Below, piece by piece: positions 1 to 11,139 of a stretch of 64,000 nt of DNA (the first letter of the stretch is position 1; each line of letters opens with the position of its first letter). A program made the position numbers and the translations under genes. Below the pieces are notes generated by a model. It worked only from the letters and a program-made list of their open reading frames with translations, was not told where the DNA came from and did no database searches. The stretch spans positions 496,001 to 560,000 of the forward strand of contig NZ_OZ034994.1 of assembly GCF_964031045.1 (NCBI RefSeq), in the 5' to 3' direction. Source of the DNA: Spiroplasma endosymbiont of Aspidapion aeneum (GTDB taxonomy: Bacteria; Bacillota_I; Bacilli_A; Mycoplasmatales; Mycoplasmataceae).

Positions 1-348
1 CAAGCAAATGATGTCATTGATGCTATGCAAAAGGACTTAAATACTAAATTAAAAATTATAAAAGTAGATGGTGGAGCATCGCGTAATAATCATTTAATGC
101 AATTCCAAGCAGATATTTCCCAAACAACAGTAAATAGACCAGCAAACACAGAAACTACAGCAATGGGTGCTGCTTATATTGCTGGTTTGCATACAAAATA
201 TTGAACAAGCGAAGAAGAAATTGAAAAAAACATTAAAAATGATAAAATTTTCAAAAATAAAATGCCTTTAGAGGTTGCTAATAAAAAAATTAAAGGTTGA
301 AAATCCGCAGTTTCTAGAACATTTTCATGGACAATTGAGACTGAGTAG
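1..348 (+). CDS. glpK: Glycerol kinase, C-terminal 115 residues (5' end outside window)
   Basis: Phosphorylates glycerol to glycerol-3-phosphate in the cytoplasm. The frame is open from base 1 to TAG at 346-348. The fragment contains the family's C-terminal signature [19 protein letters not shown] (residues about 21-39), followed by the conserved [13 protein letters not shown] segment that closes the FGGY kinase C-terminal domain. Two Trp codons are TGA, which sets the genetic code. A terminator follows, so this is the last gene of its transcript. The start and N-terminal domain lie outside the window. Confidence 0.96.
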
Positions 349-446
349 GCGCTTTTATTCACTAAGAGAATATCGTTTTTATTAATAGAATAATGTATAA
401 TATTTATTTTATGTATTATTAAATTTAAAATATAATTTTTATAAAA

Positions 447-486
447 TAAAATGTCATTGCAATAAAGCAATGATATTTTATTTTTA
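447..486 (+). terminator. Intrinsic terminator after glpK
   Basis: TCATTGC (454-460) pairs with GCAATGA (467-473) around an AATAAA loop. It is followed by a T-rich tract to 486. Confidence 0.75.
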
Positions 487-575
487 GCGTGATATTTTTT
501 ATAATATTTATATAATCATAATTGGATTATTACTCAATTTTCTATAAATATGTTGTCTTCTTTGATATATTTGTA

Positions 576-662
576 TATAATAAAATAATGGATAAGGAGA
601 AAAGGAAGAACAGTAATTATTATATACTACTTATTCCAATTTTATTAAATGAGTCTAATTAA
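576..662 (+). promoter_or_regulatory. -10 box and possible leaderless 24-codon ORF ahead of the GH85 operon
   Basis: TATAAT at 576-581 is followed after 6 nt by an ATG (588-590), so transcription should start about at that ATG. The ORF 588-662 encodes 24 residues: a basic N-terminus (MDKEKRK), then a hydrophobic stretch (YYILLIPILL), ending ESN. It overlaps the ATPase start (649) by 14 nt in another frame. The ATPase ATG has no Shine-Dalgarno close by; the only AAGGAG (about 594-600) is 50 nt upstream. Translational coupling from the small ORF is therefore plausible. Promoter position is seen; translation of the peptide is inference. Confidence 0.4.
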
Positions 663-1341
663 AATAGAAAATATAACTAAAAAATATAATAATAATTTAG
701 TCCTTAAAGGGGTTGATCTTGAAATTAGTGATAATAAATCATTAGCTATAATTGGTGCAAATGGGTCGGGAAAAACAACATTAGTTCAAATAATTGCTGG
801 TTTAACGAATCCAACTAATGGTGTTGTTACATATTTCAATAATATTGATAAGCAAATTGGATTTCAATTTCAGGAAGGAAATTGACCAAAAAATTCAACG
901 CCAATAGATTTAATTATCCTATTCAAAGGTCTTAACTGACGGAAAGATGAATATGTTTCAAAAATTTTTGAAATTTTTGAAATTGATGAAATATTAAGGA
1001 AAAGTATAAGCAATATCTCAGGTGGTCAAAAACAGAGATTTAATACATTTATCGCTTTGATTAATAAACCAAAACTTTTAATTGTTGATGAACTTATTAA
1101 TGGTCTTGATATCAGAATCCAAATCAAGATATTAAATTATTTTAAAGCATTAAAAGATAATAAGGAATTATTACTTATTATGGTATCGCATAATTCTAAG
1201 GAAATTGAACTTCTTTGTGATGAAATATTATTATTAGATTCTGGGAAGGTAAAGAAAATTTATAAAAAAACTGAAGTTATAGAAAAGTATTCCAATGTAG
1301 AAAGGTTTCTTGAAGAACATTTTAAAAATTATGATGAATAA
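649..1341 (+). CDS. ABC transporter ATP-binding protein (GH85 locus 1)
   Basis: A 230-residue nucleotide-binding subunit of an ABC-2 type transporter, acting on the inner face of the membrane with the next two permeases. Walker A is GANGSGKTT (about residues 37-45), the Q-loop region reads IGFQFQEGNWP, the signature is ISGGQ, and the H-loop is VSH. Walker B reads LLIVDELINGLD, with Leu where most ABC proteins have Pro (DEP). The same variant occurs in the paralog at 20628. Four TGA-independent segments join into one frame when TGA is Trp. The 3' end overlaps the permease start by 11 nt. The substrate cannot be told from sequence. Confidence 0.93.
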
Positions 1342-2209
1342 AAAAATCTATGAAAGCAAAATTAATAATTGATGATATTTTGTTTTATATCTTTTTAAAT
1401 GTTTTTTTAAAGAAAAAAGAAGTTATGCATATATTTTTGCACTTTCTCCAATTGCAACACTTATATTAATAAGTACATTCGATATATTTTATAATTCTAT
1501 TTTATCACCCCCACAATTATTAATATTCTTTTCGCCAATTTTTATTTTTGGAAGTTTATATTCTGTGACTACTTTTTGTGAATTAAAAAATACATCTATT
1601 ATTAACTCTTTAAAATTAATGTCATTTAAATTCGCTGATTTTTTCTGAGGAATAACAGTTGCTTGTTTGGCCATTTCTTTTTTATCATTTATATTCTCAA
1701 TGTTTTTATTTAGAGTTGTCTTTTACAAGCTTTTATTATTATATATTGATGTTGATGTTCTTTATAATGTAGATTTTATCATTTGGGTTTTTTATTTTAT
1801 TGAATTAGCAATTATGTGTGTAACTTGTATTTTAACTTTTTTTCTAATCACATCATTTACAAAAAATATATGGGTAAATTATTTTTTGTTAATTGCTACA
1901 ACTTTAATCCTTCTATTTATGGGAGATATTATAATTTTGCCCTACTATACAAGTAATAATTTCATATTTTGTGTATTTAGTTATTTTGTTCCAACGAAGT
2001 ATTGTTCGTGGGTAATCTTATATACAACATCATATGCATTTCAAAATAATTTTGGTATTTATCAATTTTTAAGTCAAAACAGCACTATATATGTATCATT
2101 TAAAAATATTTATACCCCAATTATTGTAATTGTAATTTATCAAGTTCTTACATTTGCAGTTATAGATTTTATATATAAAAGAAAAAGGTTTAGAAATGAA
2201 AACTTATAA
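1331..2209 (+). CDS. ABC-2 type permease subunit (GH85 locus 1, first)
   Basis: A 292-residue polytopic membrane protein with about six hydrophobic helices (for example around residues 25-50, 65-85, 105-135, 150-180, 185-205 and 255-280). It starts MMNKKIYES inside the end of the ATPase gene and overlaps the next permease by 14 nt, so the three are translationally coupled. It resembles the permease at 21433 in length, hydropathy and position: both have a PPQ(L/I) segment early and a KYC...LYTTSY / KYC...LLTSSY motif near helix five. Family assignment rests on context and topology; substrate unknown. Confidence 0.85.
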
Positions 2210-3068
2210 TTATATACTATTCTTTATATTGAAAGTCCTTAAGACACCTTTAACATATTTTTATATGACAATATTGCCGCTTTTATCTTATTTAATTATT
2301 TATATGTTTGAAAATAAATTCGATAATATAAAAATAGCGCCACATTATGCATTGTGCTTATTTTTACTTCCTAGTATATTTTCAATATTATTTTTAAATG
2401 GTTTTATTATTGATTGAAATAAGTCAATAGCAAATAGTTATTGTAAAATTTTTAAATCTAATAAAAAAGATCTTGGGTTTTTTATTAGTTTTCTTTTATT
2501 TGAAATTATATTCCAGGTAATATTTATTGTTTTAATTATTATCATTGATTTATTCTTTAAAAATAAATCAATGATTAATATGATTAGTTTTAACCATATG
2601 AAAACTGAGTATGATATATCTTTTTCTTGATTTAACCAAATATGTAGATTTTTCATTATATTACTATTATTTATTTTAAATTACATATTTATATTATTAG
2701 TTATAATTTTGAATGAAAAAATATTCTCAACTCATTGATCAATAAGAGTCTTTCCAAGTTTATTTTTTATCTCATATATTTTTATGAGTGGAATGATAAA
2801 TTTTACGATTAACAATAATGCTTTTTTTAAAGTTGTAGCTTATCTCTTGCCACAAAGGGCGATAACGTGATTGTTGGGGTCGATATACTATGGTTCTTTT
2901 GTAAATAGGGAACTTATATATCTTACTCTTGAAAATTATTATGATATATTACTATTTACTAATAATTATGTTCCATTTATATTAATATTTACATACATTA
3001 GTTTATTAATTACATCTTGCATTTTTATTGAAAGGAAAAACGTTTTTTATGAAAAAAATAAAAATTAA
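2196..3068 (+). CDS. ABC-2 type permease subunit (GH85 locus 1, second)
   Basis: A 290-residue membrane protein with six or seven predicted helices, overlapping the previous permease by 14 nt. It begins MKTYNYILFFILKVLKTPLTY. The paralog at 22330 has a similar FKTPKTY stretch after its first 25 residues. The C-terminal segment after LPQRAITWLLGS corresponds to NPIDSSQWLYLFS in the paralog. With 649 and 1331 it forms an ATPase plus two unlike permeases. The gene for the exported protein starts within its last 20 nt. Confidence 0.84.
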
Positions 3069-4158
3069 ATTTAAAGCTTTAGTTGCTGTTGTTATATTTA
3101 CAATATCATCGTTGTCATTTGTATTCTTTGCACTAGCAAATGTAAATACATTTTTTAATTTTTCAGAAAGTAAAATTGATCAAATTTTAGATATTTCTAA
3201 AGCTAAAAGTGGCTCTATCTACAAAAAACAATGAAAAGACATGGCAGATAAATCTGGTTCAGAAGTTTCAAAATGCTTAAATAATTTAGCCTATTACTTG
3301 CCAATTGATATTAGCAAACCAGCTAATCATTTTAAAGATTACAAACCATTTAAAACAGTTAAACACAGTGACCCATATTTTACAAAGCATATTTTATTAG
3401 ATATGGAGATGGATGAATCTAAAACATCACAACATTTAAATAACTATGGGATAAACTTATCGTGTTCTATATTACATGAGAGAGAATTTTTTCAAGTATA
3501 TAATTATCAAGACTTAATAAATGATGGATGAAAAGTTTCTGTTACGTCTGACTCATCTTCTGTTGTTGTTGAAACCCCAAATAGTAATGGTGATATATAC
3601 TATTGTAATAATAATGGCATTATTCCAGATACATATGCAAATATTAGTATAACTGCAACTAAAGGTGATGATAAATTAGATATGGTCAATTTAAAGATTG
3701 ATGTAGTAAAACCATCTGATAATTCATATTTAATATGAAGAGCGTATCAATATGTAAAATATGAATTTCATGATAGTAGTATTTATCAAGAAATGGCAGC
3801 TCACACAGCAGTGCAATTATATAGTGAAATAATGTACAAATCTTCATTATATAATGGAGAAAAAAAACAAAGAATTTATATTATATCTGAAAATGATTAT
3901 CAAACATTGAAATTTATGGCATATAATTCTGGTCTTATAGGGTATACAGAGTTTTGGCCAAGCGGTAATAGTCCTCTAAAAGGTTATTTCTTTCCAATAT
4001 CTTGTGATTATTATGATAATCCTTATTTAGAAGACAATAAAGATTGAAGTGGCATCCAAACTCATACACCATTGATTCAAATCAGTTCTAAAATAAGAGA
4101 TTTTGCATTAAATACAATTAAGGTTTTAGATGATGTCAGTATAAAGGAGACTAAATAA
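3049..4158 (+). CDS. Exported protein of unknown function (GH85 locus 1)
   Basis: A 369-residue protein with one N-terminal hydrophobic helix (about residues 9-31) after a KKIKIKFK basic start. There is no lipobox Cys, so it is either signal-anchored or cleaved. ATG 3049 is preferred over an in-frame TTG at 3028 because AAGGA lies about 10 nt upstream. Its C-terminal half looks distantly like that of the lipoprotein at 19271: a K-Y-E segment, then a Gly-Tyr-Phe-rich stretch, then a hydrophobic final helix region. The stop (4156-4158) abuts the ATG of the GH85 gene. I do not recognise a family; a glycan-binding or accessory role is inference from context. Confidence 0.85.
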
Positions 4159-6711
4159 ATGAAAAAGAATTTATTTACATATGCTGGATTTATTTTAACT
4201 AGTTTTTTAGTTGTAATATTTTCACTTTCTTTTGTAGAAAAAGTTAAGGAAAACAACTTATTAACCAAAATAGGGGATTATGATTGGTCTTCTGGTGCAG
4301 CTGATGATTTGGATTATTCTTATGAAAATAAAGGGGCTAAAATAGATTCTTCAAATCTATCAGAAATTAACAAGGGAACTATAAACCCTAATATAGAAAA
4401 AAAATATTTTGATTATGCTGATGCTAGTACTAATTTTAAGGAATCTAATGCTATTCCTAAACAAGTCGCAACTGGTTCTCCAATTAATTCTATTTTTTCT
4501 GCTGGCAATGATTGGAGTGATTTTGGTATAACAAGCAGAGCAAAAGCTTTTACTAAAGCAAATTCTATTTATCAGTGAGATGATAATAATATTGATATTA
4601 AGTATTCAAAAGCTACAAAAAAACTTAGAAAGACAACAAAAACAGCACTTAAATCTGTTTCATCACAAGATGATAGAATTAAATTTGCAGAAATTAGAGA
4701 TCATGCAAGAGTTAACGGTTCTGCTACATCTTCAAATTTAGGAACTAGAAACCCTTATGAAAAAACAATAAGTAATTTAGCATATCGAGATTACCTTTAT
4801 GACTGAGGACAGCACGGAAATATATCTCCTCCTAGTGGAGATATGATCGATCTTGCCCACCAAAACGGTACGCCTATTTTTGGTTTAATATTTTTATCAC
4901 AATTTGGTGGTTTAACTAAAAAGGACACAAAAATTTATGCAGAAAAAAATAATGATGGTACATACAGAATAGTTGATATAATGATCCAAATGTGTAAAGA
5001 AATTGGTTTTGATGGTTGATTCTTTAACGATGAGGCAAATGGTGGAATGCCAGATGGTACCATAGTTCCAAAGAATTTTTCATTAGACATTGTCAAACAA
5101 TTTCATGATAAAGTCTCTGCAAGTAGTGACCCTGAAGTTAGAAAACTTAAAATAGTTTATTATTATTATTTAGAAACTTTCGAAACACTTCCAAGTGGGG
5201 ACCCTGTTGATGTAAACTCAGTTGAAGTATCAAAATACGCTGATATGATGCAAAATAATTTTAGGATATCTCCAAATGCCAATAAAACATATTTTAAGAA
5301 TAATCCAAATTATGATACAAGCAAGAATTATTCATTAACAGAGTTATCTGCAACACCAACATTTATTGGAAATTATGATTGAAAAAATGAAGTTTATGAA
5401 AAACAAGATAATAAATTTAAAACTGATGGATTTTATCAATCGTTTACATCATTTTCAGGTGGGGGTTCTGGAAATTTTGGAGATGTTGCATATAAAAAAG
5501 CAATAGATTCGGGAAAGGATAAAATGACAGCTTGATTATTTGCCCAACAAATAACCAACTACTATGAAAATTTAATGTTTTCTGGATTAAATGGATTTAT
5601 GAGCGAAAACGATACTGGATCTGATTCAATTAGAACCGATAGTATTTCAGATATCATTAATAATGATGATAGAATTGACACTAATACAAAAAACGCTAAA
5701 CAATCTAATAATAAGATCGCAAGTTATGGTGTTGGTAACTTGATTCACGAAAATACTATTATTAATGATTTGGATGGTAATGACCCCTCAGTAGAAACAT
5801 CTTTTTCTACTGGTAATGGAACAAAATTTATATCAAGAGATAATGAAGGCGAAGAATTATCAAATATTAAAGATTATCCATGGACAAATAGGAGATTGAG
5901 TGATGTATTGCCAACATACACTTGAGATTTAAAAGATGGTAGTGATAAAAAGGTGGATAATATTTATGGATATTATGATTATTATAGACCTTATGAAAAA
6001 GGTAATTCTATTTGCTTGGGAAATAAGATAGAGTTAGATGGTTCTATAAGTAATGCATCTTGAAAAGCTAATAGTAAATACAATTGAAATATCATGGGAA
6101 CAAATGTAAATAAATATAAGGATTATATTTTAAATTTGTGAGTTAAGGCGGGAGATAGTAAATCATTAATTAATGATATTAACCCATCAATATTATTAAC
6201 TTTTGCAAATAATGGTCAAAAACAAGGGGTCGAATCTTTCACTCCGAAGATAACAAAATCATATGATGGTTGAAATAAACTAAGTTTTGATTTATCAAAT
6301 ATTAATCAAAGTTATTCATCATTAGCAAAAATTGGTATTCAATTAAACCCAAGAAAAGATTGTGATTGTACATTTAATCTAGGGAAAATGACATTTACAA
6401 AAAAATTAAATATAAATAATGAGACAAAATTATATTTAGATAATGCTTCATTTAATTCTGAATATGTTGTAAACCGTGGTCCTAATAATATAAATATAAG
6501 ATTTAATTGACAAATAGATGATAATGCTTCATATTATAAAATTGTTTGATATAAAAACAATGAGGTTTATGAGGTTGGTGATACAAGCCTAAATTGTTAT
6601 TTTTTACCTAAACTTTCAAAAGACGCTAATTCAAAAATAAAATTAGGAATAATTCCAATCGGAGAAAAAATAAACAATAAAAAAATTTATACATTCGAAA
6701 TAAATGTATAA
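4159..6711 (+). CDS. GH85 endo-beta-N-acetylglucosaminidase, membrane-anchored or secreted
   Basis: 850 residues. GH85 enzymes cleave the GlcNAc-beta-1,4-GlcNAc core of N-glycans. Visible family hallmarks: DMIDLAHQNGTPIFGLIFL (strand with the substrate loop), FDGWFFNDEANGG carrying the Asn-x-Glu catalytic pair (N290, E292), then SFSTGNGTKFISRDN and PWTNRRLSDVLPTYTW, matching the conserved 'FntGhG ... pW.n.slQdilPtw' region. The C-terminal 200 residues look like a beta-sandwich carbohydrate-binding module. The N-terminus has one hydrophobic helix (residues 7-25) and no lipobox. It is the last gene of the operon and converges with the FtsX gene. Residues are intact, so an active enzyme is likely; substrate choice is inference. 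Confidence 0.92.
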
Positions 6712-6745
6712 TTTTTTGTTTACATATTTAAAATAATGATATATA

Positions 6746-9700
6746 TTATTCTGTTATTCTTGTTATTGAATATTTTCTATTTTTAAAATCACAAGCAAAG
6801 TAACCAATAATTAGAATCGTAGACGTTAGGAAAAAGTTTATTAAAGCTGGTGAGAAAGTAATTGGTAATGATAGTAATAATTGTTCATGATTTCATAGGT
6901 ATGCAATTACAATTTTTCAAATAATAAAATTGCAAAACCAACTCATTATAAAGAAGATAATCCCAGATACTATATAATTTCCTAAAACAATAAGGTTAAT
7001 ATTCCTTTTTCGATACCCCATAGCTTTTAGTGTTAAAATAACTTGAATAGATTCATCTATTATTATGTTTAAAACAACTACAAGAATTATGATTACTAAA
7101 AACATTGTTAAGGCTATAAATAAATAAATAATAATTGTAGCCTTAGATGAAATATCATTTATGACAGATTTTTCAATAGATAAAGAATATGTGCTCCTTA
7201 AACCACCTTTTAATAGTTGGTAGTAATTTTTTTTCTGATTTAATAATGAATTATCATTAACGAGAGTCACAGTTTTATCGCCAACCAAATTAGTTTTATC
7301 TTCTATGATATCTGTTAAAAGAACATTATTGTCACCATCTGGTATTTTTATATTTTCAAGAATTGGCATTAACATTGAATAGAATAGAGATGAGTTTTTA
7401 TTAATTCCTATTGACATGTTTTCATAGACATATTTTAATTTAGATATCGATTCTGCAATGTTTGTAATATCTATTTTTCCAGTATATGTTTGTTTTTGTG
7501 AATATATTGTTGTAAATGGTAGGTTGTTGAAAAAGTCATTATTATCTTTATTAGTATTGTTAACTGGCAGATATGTTTTTGATTGTGAGTCATAATTTAT
7601 TATATTTGACCCGCTATGTGCAAGAAATGTTTTATAATCAACAAAAATTGACTTAAGAAAATTCATTTTTTTTGATATCCCAACTACCTTAATTTTTATA
7701 GGAAGATTGTTTATTGTTTTTATGTTACATTCGTCTCCAACAGATAAGTTTGCATATTTTGCAACTAACAATGAAACAATACTGTTGTAACTACCATCAC
7801 TATTAACATCGCCCATTTTTTTAAATTGTTTGCTATTAACACCATAAAAATTATAAATACTATTTGGATTTCCCAATTTAAATCTAGAATTATTATTAGA
7901 ATAATAAGAACTAAAATCATATAAACCCATTTTTGTATTTGTCGGAAAGTCATCATTTTCAACACTTATTTCATCTGATAAGACCTCTGTTTTAGAGTCA
8001 TAATAATATTGTCCAATTGTAAGTATGGGATTATATTTATTATCTTGGTTGACCATCTCAGATATGGTCAACAATGATGATAATGTCTTTCCTAATTGGG
8101 ATGTTAACTTTGAAAATGATTCGGATGTTGTTTCGCCATTATTCTTATTATTATTATCCTCATTAGCCTTAAATATTCCCTTAGATATATCCGAATTTAG
8201 TGACCAATTTTCTGGATTAGAAATATCGATTTTATTTTGGTATTTATTTCTAAGATTACTAATTATTTCATCATCGCCTTGCAATTTGCTATTGGATATA
8301 TAATTTTGGACATCAATGTCATATAACATTAGTGTTGATAATCTTGATATATCTTTTAAATAAAAATAACTATCGTCTAATTTTGCTCCCAATAGTGTAT
8401 TATCTAAGTCTAATTTTTCATTTTTAGTTCCAGCACTTATTAGATCCTTAAATTTTTGAATAGAATAATTTCAAAGCGAGGCATAAGGGTCTTTTTGTTG
8501 AAAATAATCGTCAATGTTTTTTATTGGGGCCAATAAAAGAGTAAAAATAACAGGTTTGAATTTGGAAATTGTTGTTATAATCGAAATTGGGTCTGATTGA
8601 TTTAGGTTTGTTGGAACATACAATGATTCAGGATTACTTTTAATGTGGTCACTGATTATTGAAAGTAATTCGCGGATATTTTTTGCATAAACATTACTAG
8701 ATAAATTATTATTAATTATATAAGACTCTAAAGATTGATTCTTTTGTTTAGAACTATAGTCAAGAAACTTAATGCTATCCATTTTCTTAGAATTATCTTT
8801 TTTTAATTGAAGTTTAGAATCTGTAGAAAGATTTCAATTATAATCTGGAACATAACTTGTTGGCATTGAGTTAAATGAAGAAAACTTATCATTGTACTGG
8901 GTGTAGTTTGCATTAATAGTTTCATTAAGCACATCAAGTGCAGATATTTCTAAAAAAGTAATTAAGCTTGTAAACAACATTAAAATGTTTACAACCAGAA
9001 ATTTAGCTCATGATTGTTGAGTAAATCTGTTCATAAGTTTTCACCCAAAAAATTTCATGTTTGATGCTTTTCTTTTCAAAGAAACTTTATTTTCTTTTTT
9101 TAGATTGTAATGTCTTTGTCTTATTCTTTTTGTATTATTGATTAGACTAATTATATTTTCTTTTAAGTAGTGGTAATTTAGACAAAATGCAATTGCAGAT
9201 ATTATTAATGGTACTGCTCCAAAAATTATTAATAAGAATTCTCATTTATAACATATGGGTTGAATATATATAGTTGTTTGTTTTTGCCAAGATGACTGAG
9301 CATAAATTTGTAGGGGAATACTTATTAAATAACCAATAATAATCCCAGTGATAATTGTTATATAGACTTTAATTGTAAATATCCAAGCAAGCTCTCTAAT
9401 TCCATAACCACTAGCCTTAAAGATTCCAATTTGTTTTCTTGTTTGATTTAGTTCTTTTTTAATTATAAAATTTATAAATATTATTGCCAAACCAATAACA
9501 ACGATTGATAAAATAAAGTAAACGATAATTTGTATTGTTTGCAGCTTCAGGTTTGTGTAGTTTACTAAATCACTTTTTTCTAAAATGAGTGAATCATAGT
9601 CTTTTGCATCAATTATATTTTGTTTATTTTTTAATAAAAATAATGATTTAAAATCAGATTTTTTATTTGCAGTCAATGTTAAATAATAATAATCTACCGC

Positions 9701-11005
9701 ATTTGTTGCTTGAGTTGTTTGTTTTGAGGAGCTTCTACTTACACTCTCGCTTATAATTTGGCTCAATAGTTCTGCTGGCATAAAAACATTTCCATAGTTT
9801 TCATATTTATCTTTAGTCATATCATATGCAATAGGGTAGATAAAATCTAGCTTATTTCCAATTCCAACAATTTTGAAATCATTATTATCGTGACCTTTAA
9901 AGTTTAATTTTATTGTTTGGCCAATATTTAAATTGTTTGATTTTGCAAATGCATCAGATATTACAATTTCTTGTTCTTTTTTATTATAGTTTGGTTTTGA
10001 ACCTTTTGTTACAACAAGTTGTGATGTTTCATTTGAACCTCTTGCTTGAATTTTATTAATAAATGAATTTTGTCCAAAGTTATGGTCTGAATTTGAGATA
10101 TTTAATTTTCAATAGTTAGCACCATTAGTTGTGTCATAATCTTGAAATCTTAAAACTTGTTCATAGTTAAAGTTAAAAGCATCTTTTCCATACAAGTCAC
10201 CATATTTTGCAAATAAATTTGTAAAAATGTATTTAATATAATCATAATCATAATCTTTAAGTTCTGTTTTAGCAATAGCCTTGCCACCATCAGTAACATC
10301 TTTTTTATTTACTTTTTTTATATTTTCTTTATTTACTTTTTTATCATCTTCTTTATATTTTTGATACAGTGATAAATTTTGACTATTCCCATCCTCATAG
10401 TAAGATAATATATTTTGACAATGTGTAGCGATTGTCTTTTTAAATTTATCAATTATTGTACTATCATCAATTTTACTGCCAATTTTAATAGCTTCATTTG
10501 GTGGTGTAAGATCTTTATTTATATTATAAAAATTTATCATATTTATAAAATCCTTATTTCCATTAACATCATTATTGTTTGTATCATATAAATACACCAA
10601 GTAGTCTAAATAATCACTATTTTTTTCCTCTGATAAGTCTTTTTCTAAATATACTGTAGCATAAGTTTGGACAAATATAAATTCTCGATATTCATCTGTT
10701 AATCATGAAGTTTTTTCATTTTTTTCTTGTGTATTTACATAGTTTAATTGCGAATTATCTCCCAAAAAGATATATTCATAAACAAAATCACTATTTAAAC
10801 GTCCATTTGTGTTATATTGGTTAAAATATCTGTCATATGTTGTTGTTTCGCGACTTATTTTTTTTGTTTCTATATAGTTCTGTAAAGGTGAAGATATTAC
10901 ACCAAAAAGAGCACAAAATAATGAGATAATAAAAATTAAGAACCCAAATGTTTCCACTCAGTTCTTTATAAAGTTCTTGAGATAATTTTTAAAGATTTTG
11001 TTCAT
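6746..11005 (-). CDS. Giant FtsX-domain ABC transporter permease
   Basis: A 1419-residue membrane protein read without a stop from ATG 11005 to TAA 6746-6748 using TGA as Trp. An N-terminal helix (about residues 17-40) is followed by a large extracellular domain. Next is an FtsX-like helix block (about residues 480-600: IVYFILSIVVIGLAIIF, then the KQIGIFKASGYGIREL motif). A second periplasmic-type domain follows, then another FtsX block near the C-terminus (YLFIALTMFLVIIILVVV, LTLKAMGYRKRNI). The repeated 'K(A)xGY' motif is diagnostic of MacB/FtsX permeases. No dedicated ATPase is adjacent on this strand. It diverges from the exporter at 11140. Likely role: lipoprotein or peptide export, or mechanotransmission. 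Confidence 0.9.
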
Positions 11006-11097
11006 TTTTTTAAAACCTATTTCTATTTTAACATTTTTTAAGAATCTATACTTATTTCCTTTTAAATATCACTAAATTACTTACTTAATTTTAGATA

Positions 11098-11133
11098 TGT
11101 TATAATAATATTATGAATAAAATTGAGGTTTAA
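11098..11133 (+). promoter_or_regulatory. Extended -10 promoter with leaderless mini-ORF
   Basis: TG-T-TATAAT (-10 at 11101-11106) is followed after 6 nt by ATG 11113, giving a six-residue ORF (MNKIEV, stop 11131-11133). The GAGG inside that ORF is the probable ribosome-binding site of the exporter at 11140. The box is visible; initiation at the ATG is inference. Confidence 0.5.
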
Positions 11134-11139
11134 TAGATA

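Noticed and set aside
8025-8303. Plus-strand open frame within the FtsX gene
   Set aside because: It is the complement of the large minus-strand gene, whose frame is continuous for 1419 codons and has FtsX motifs.
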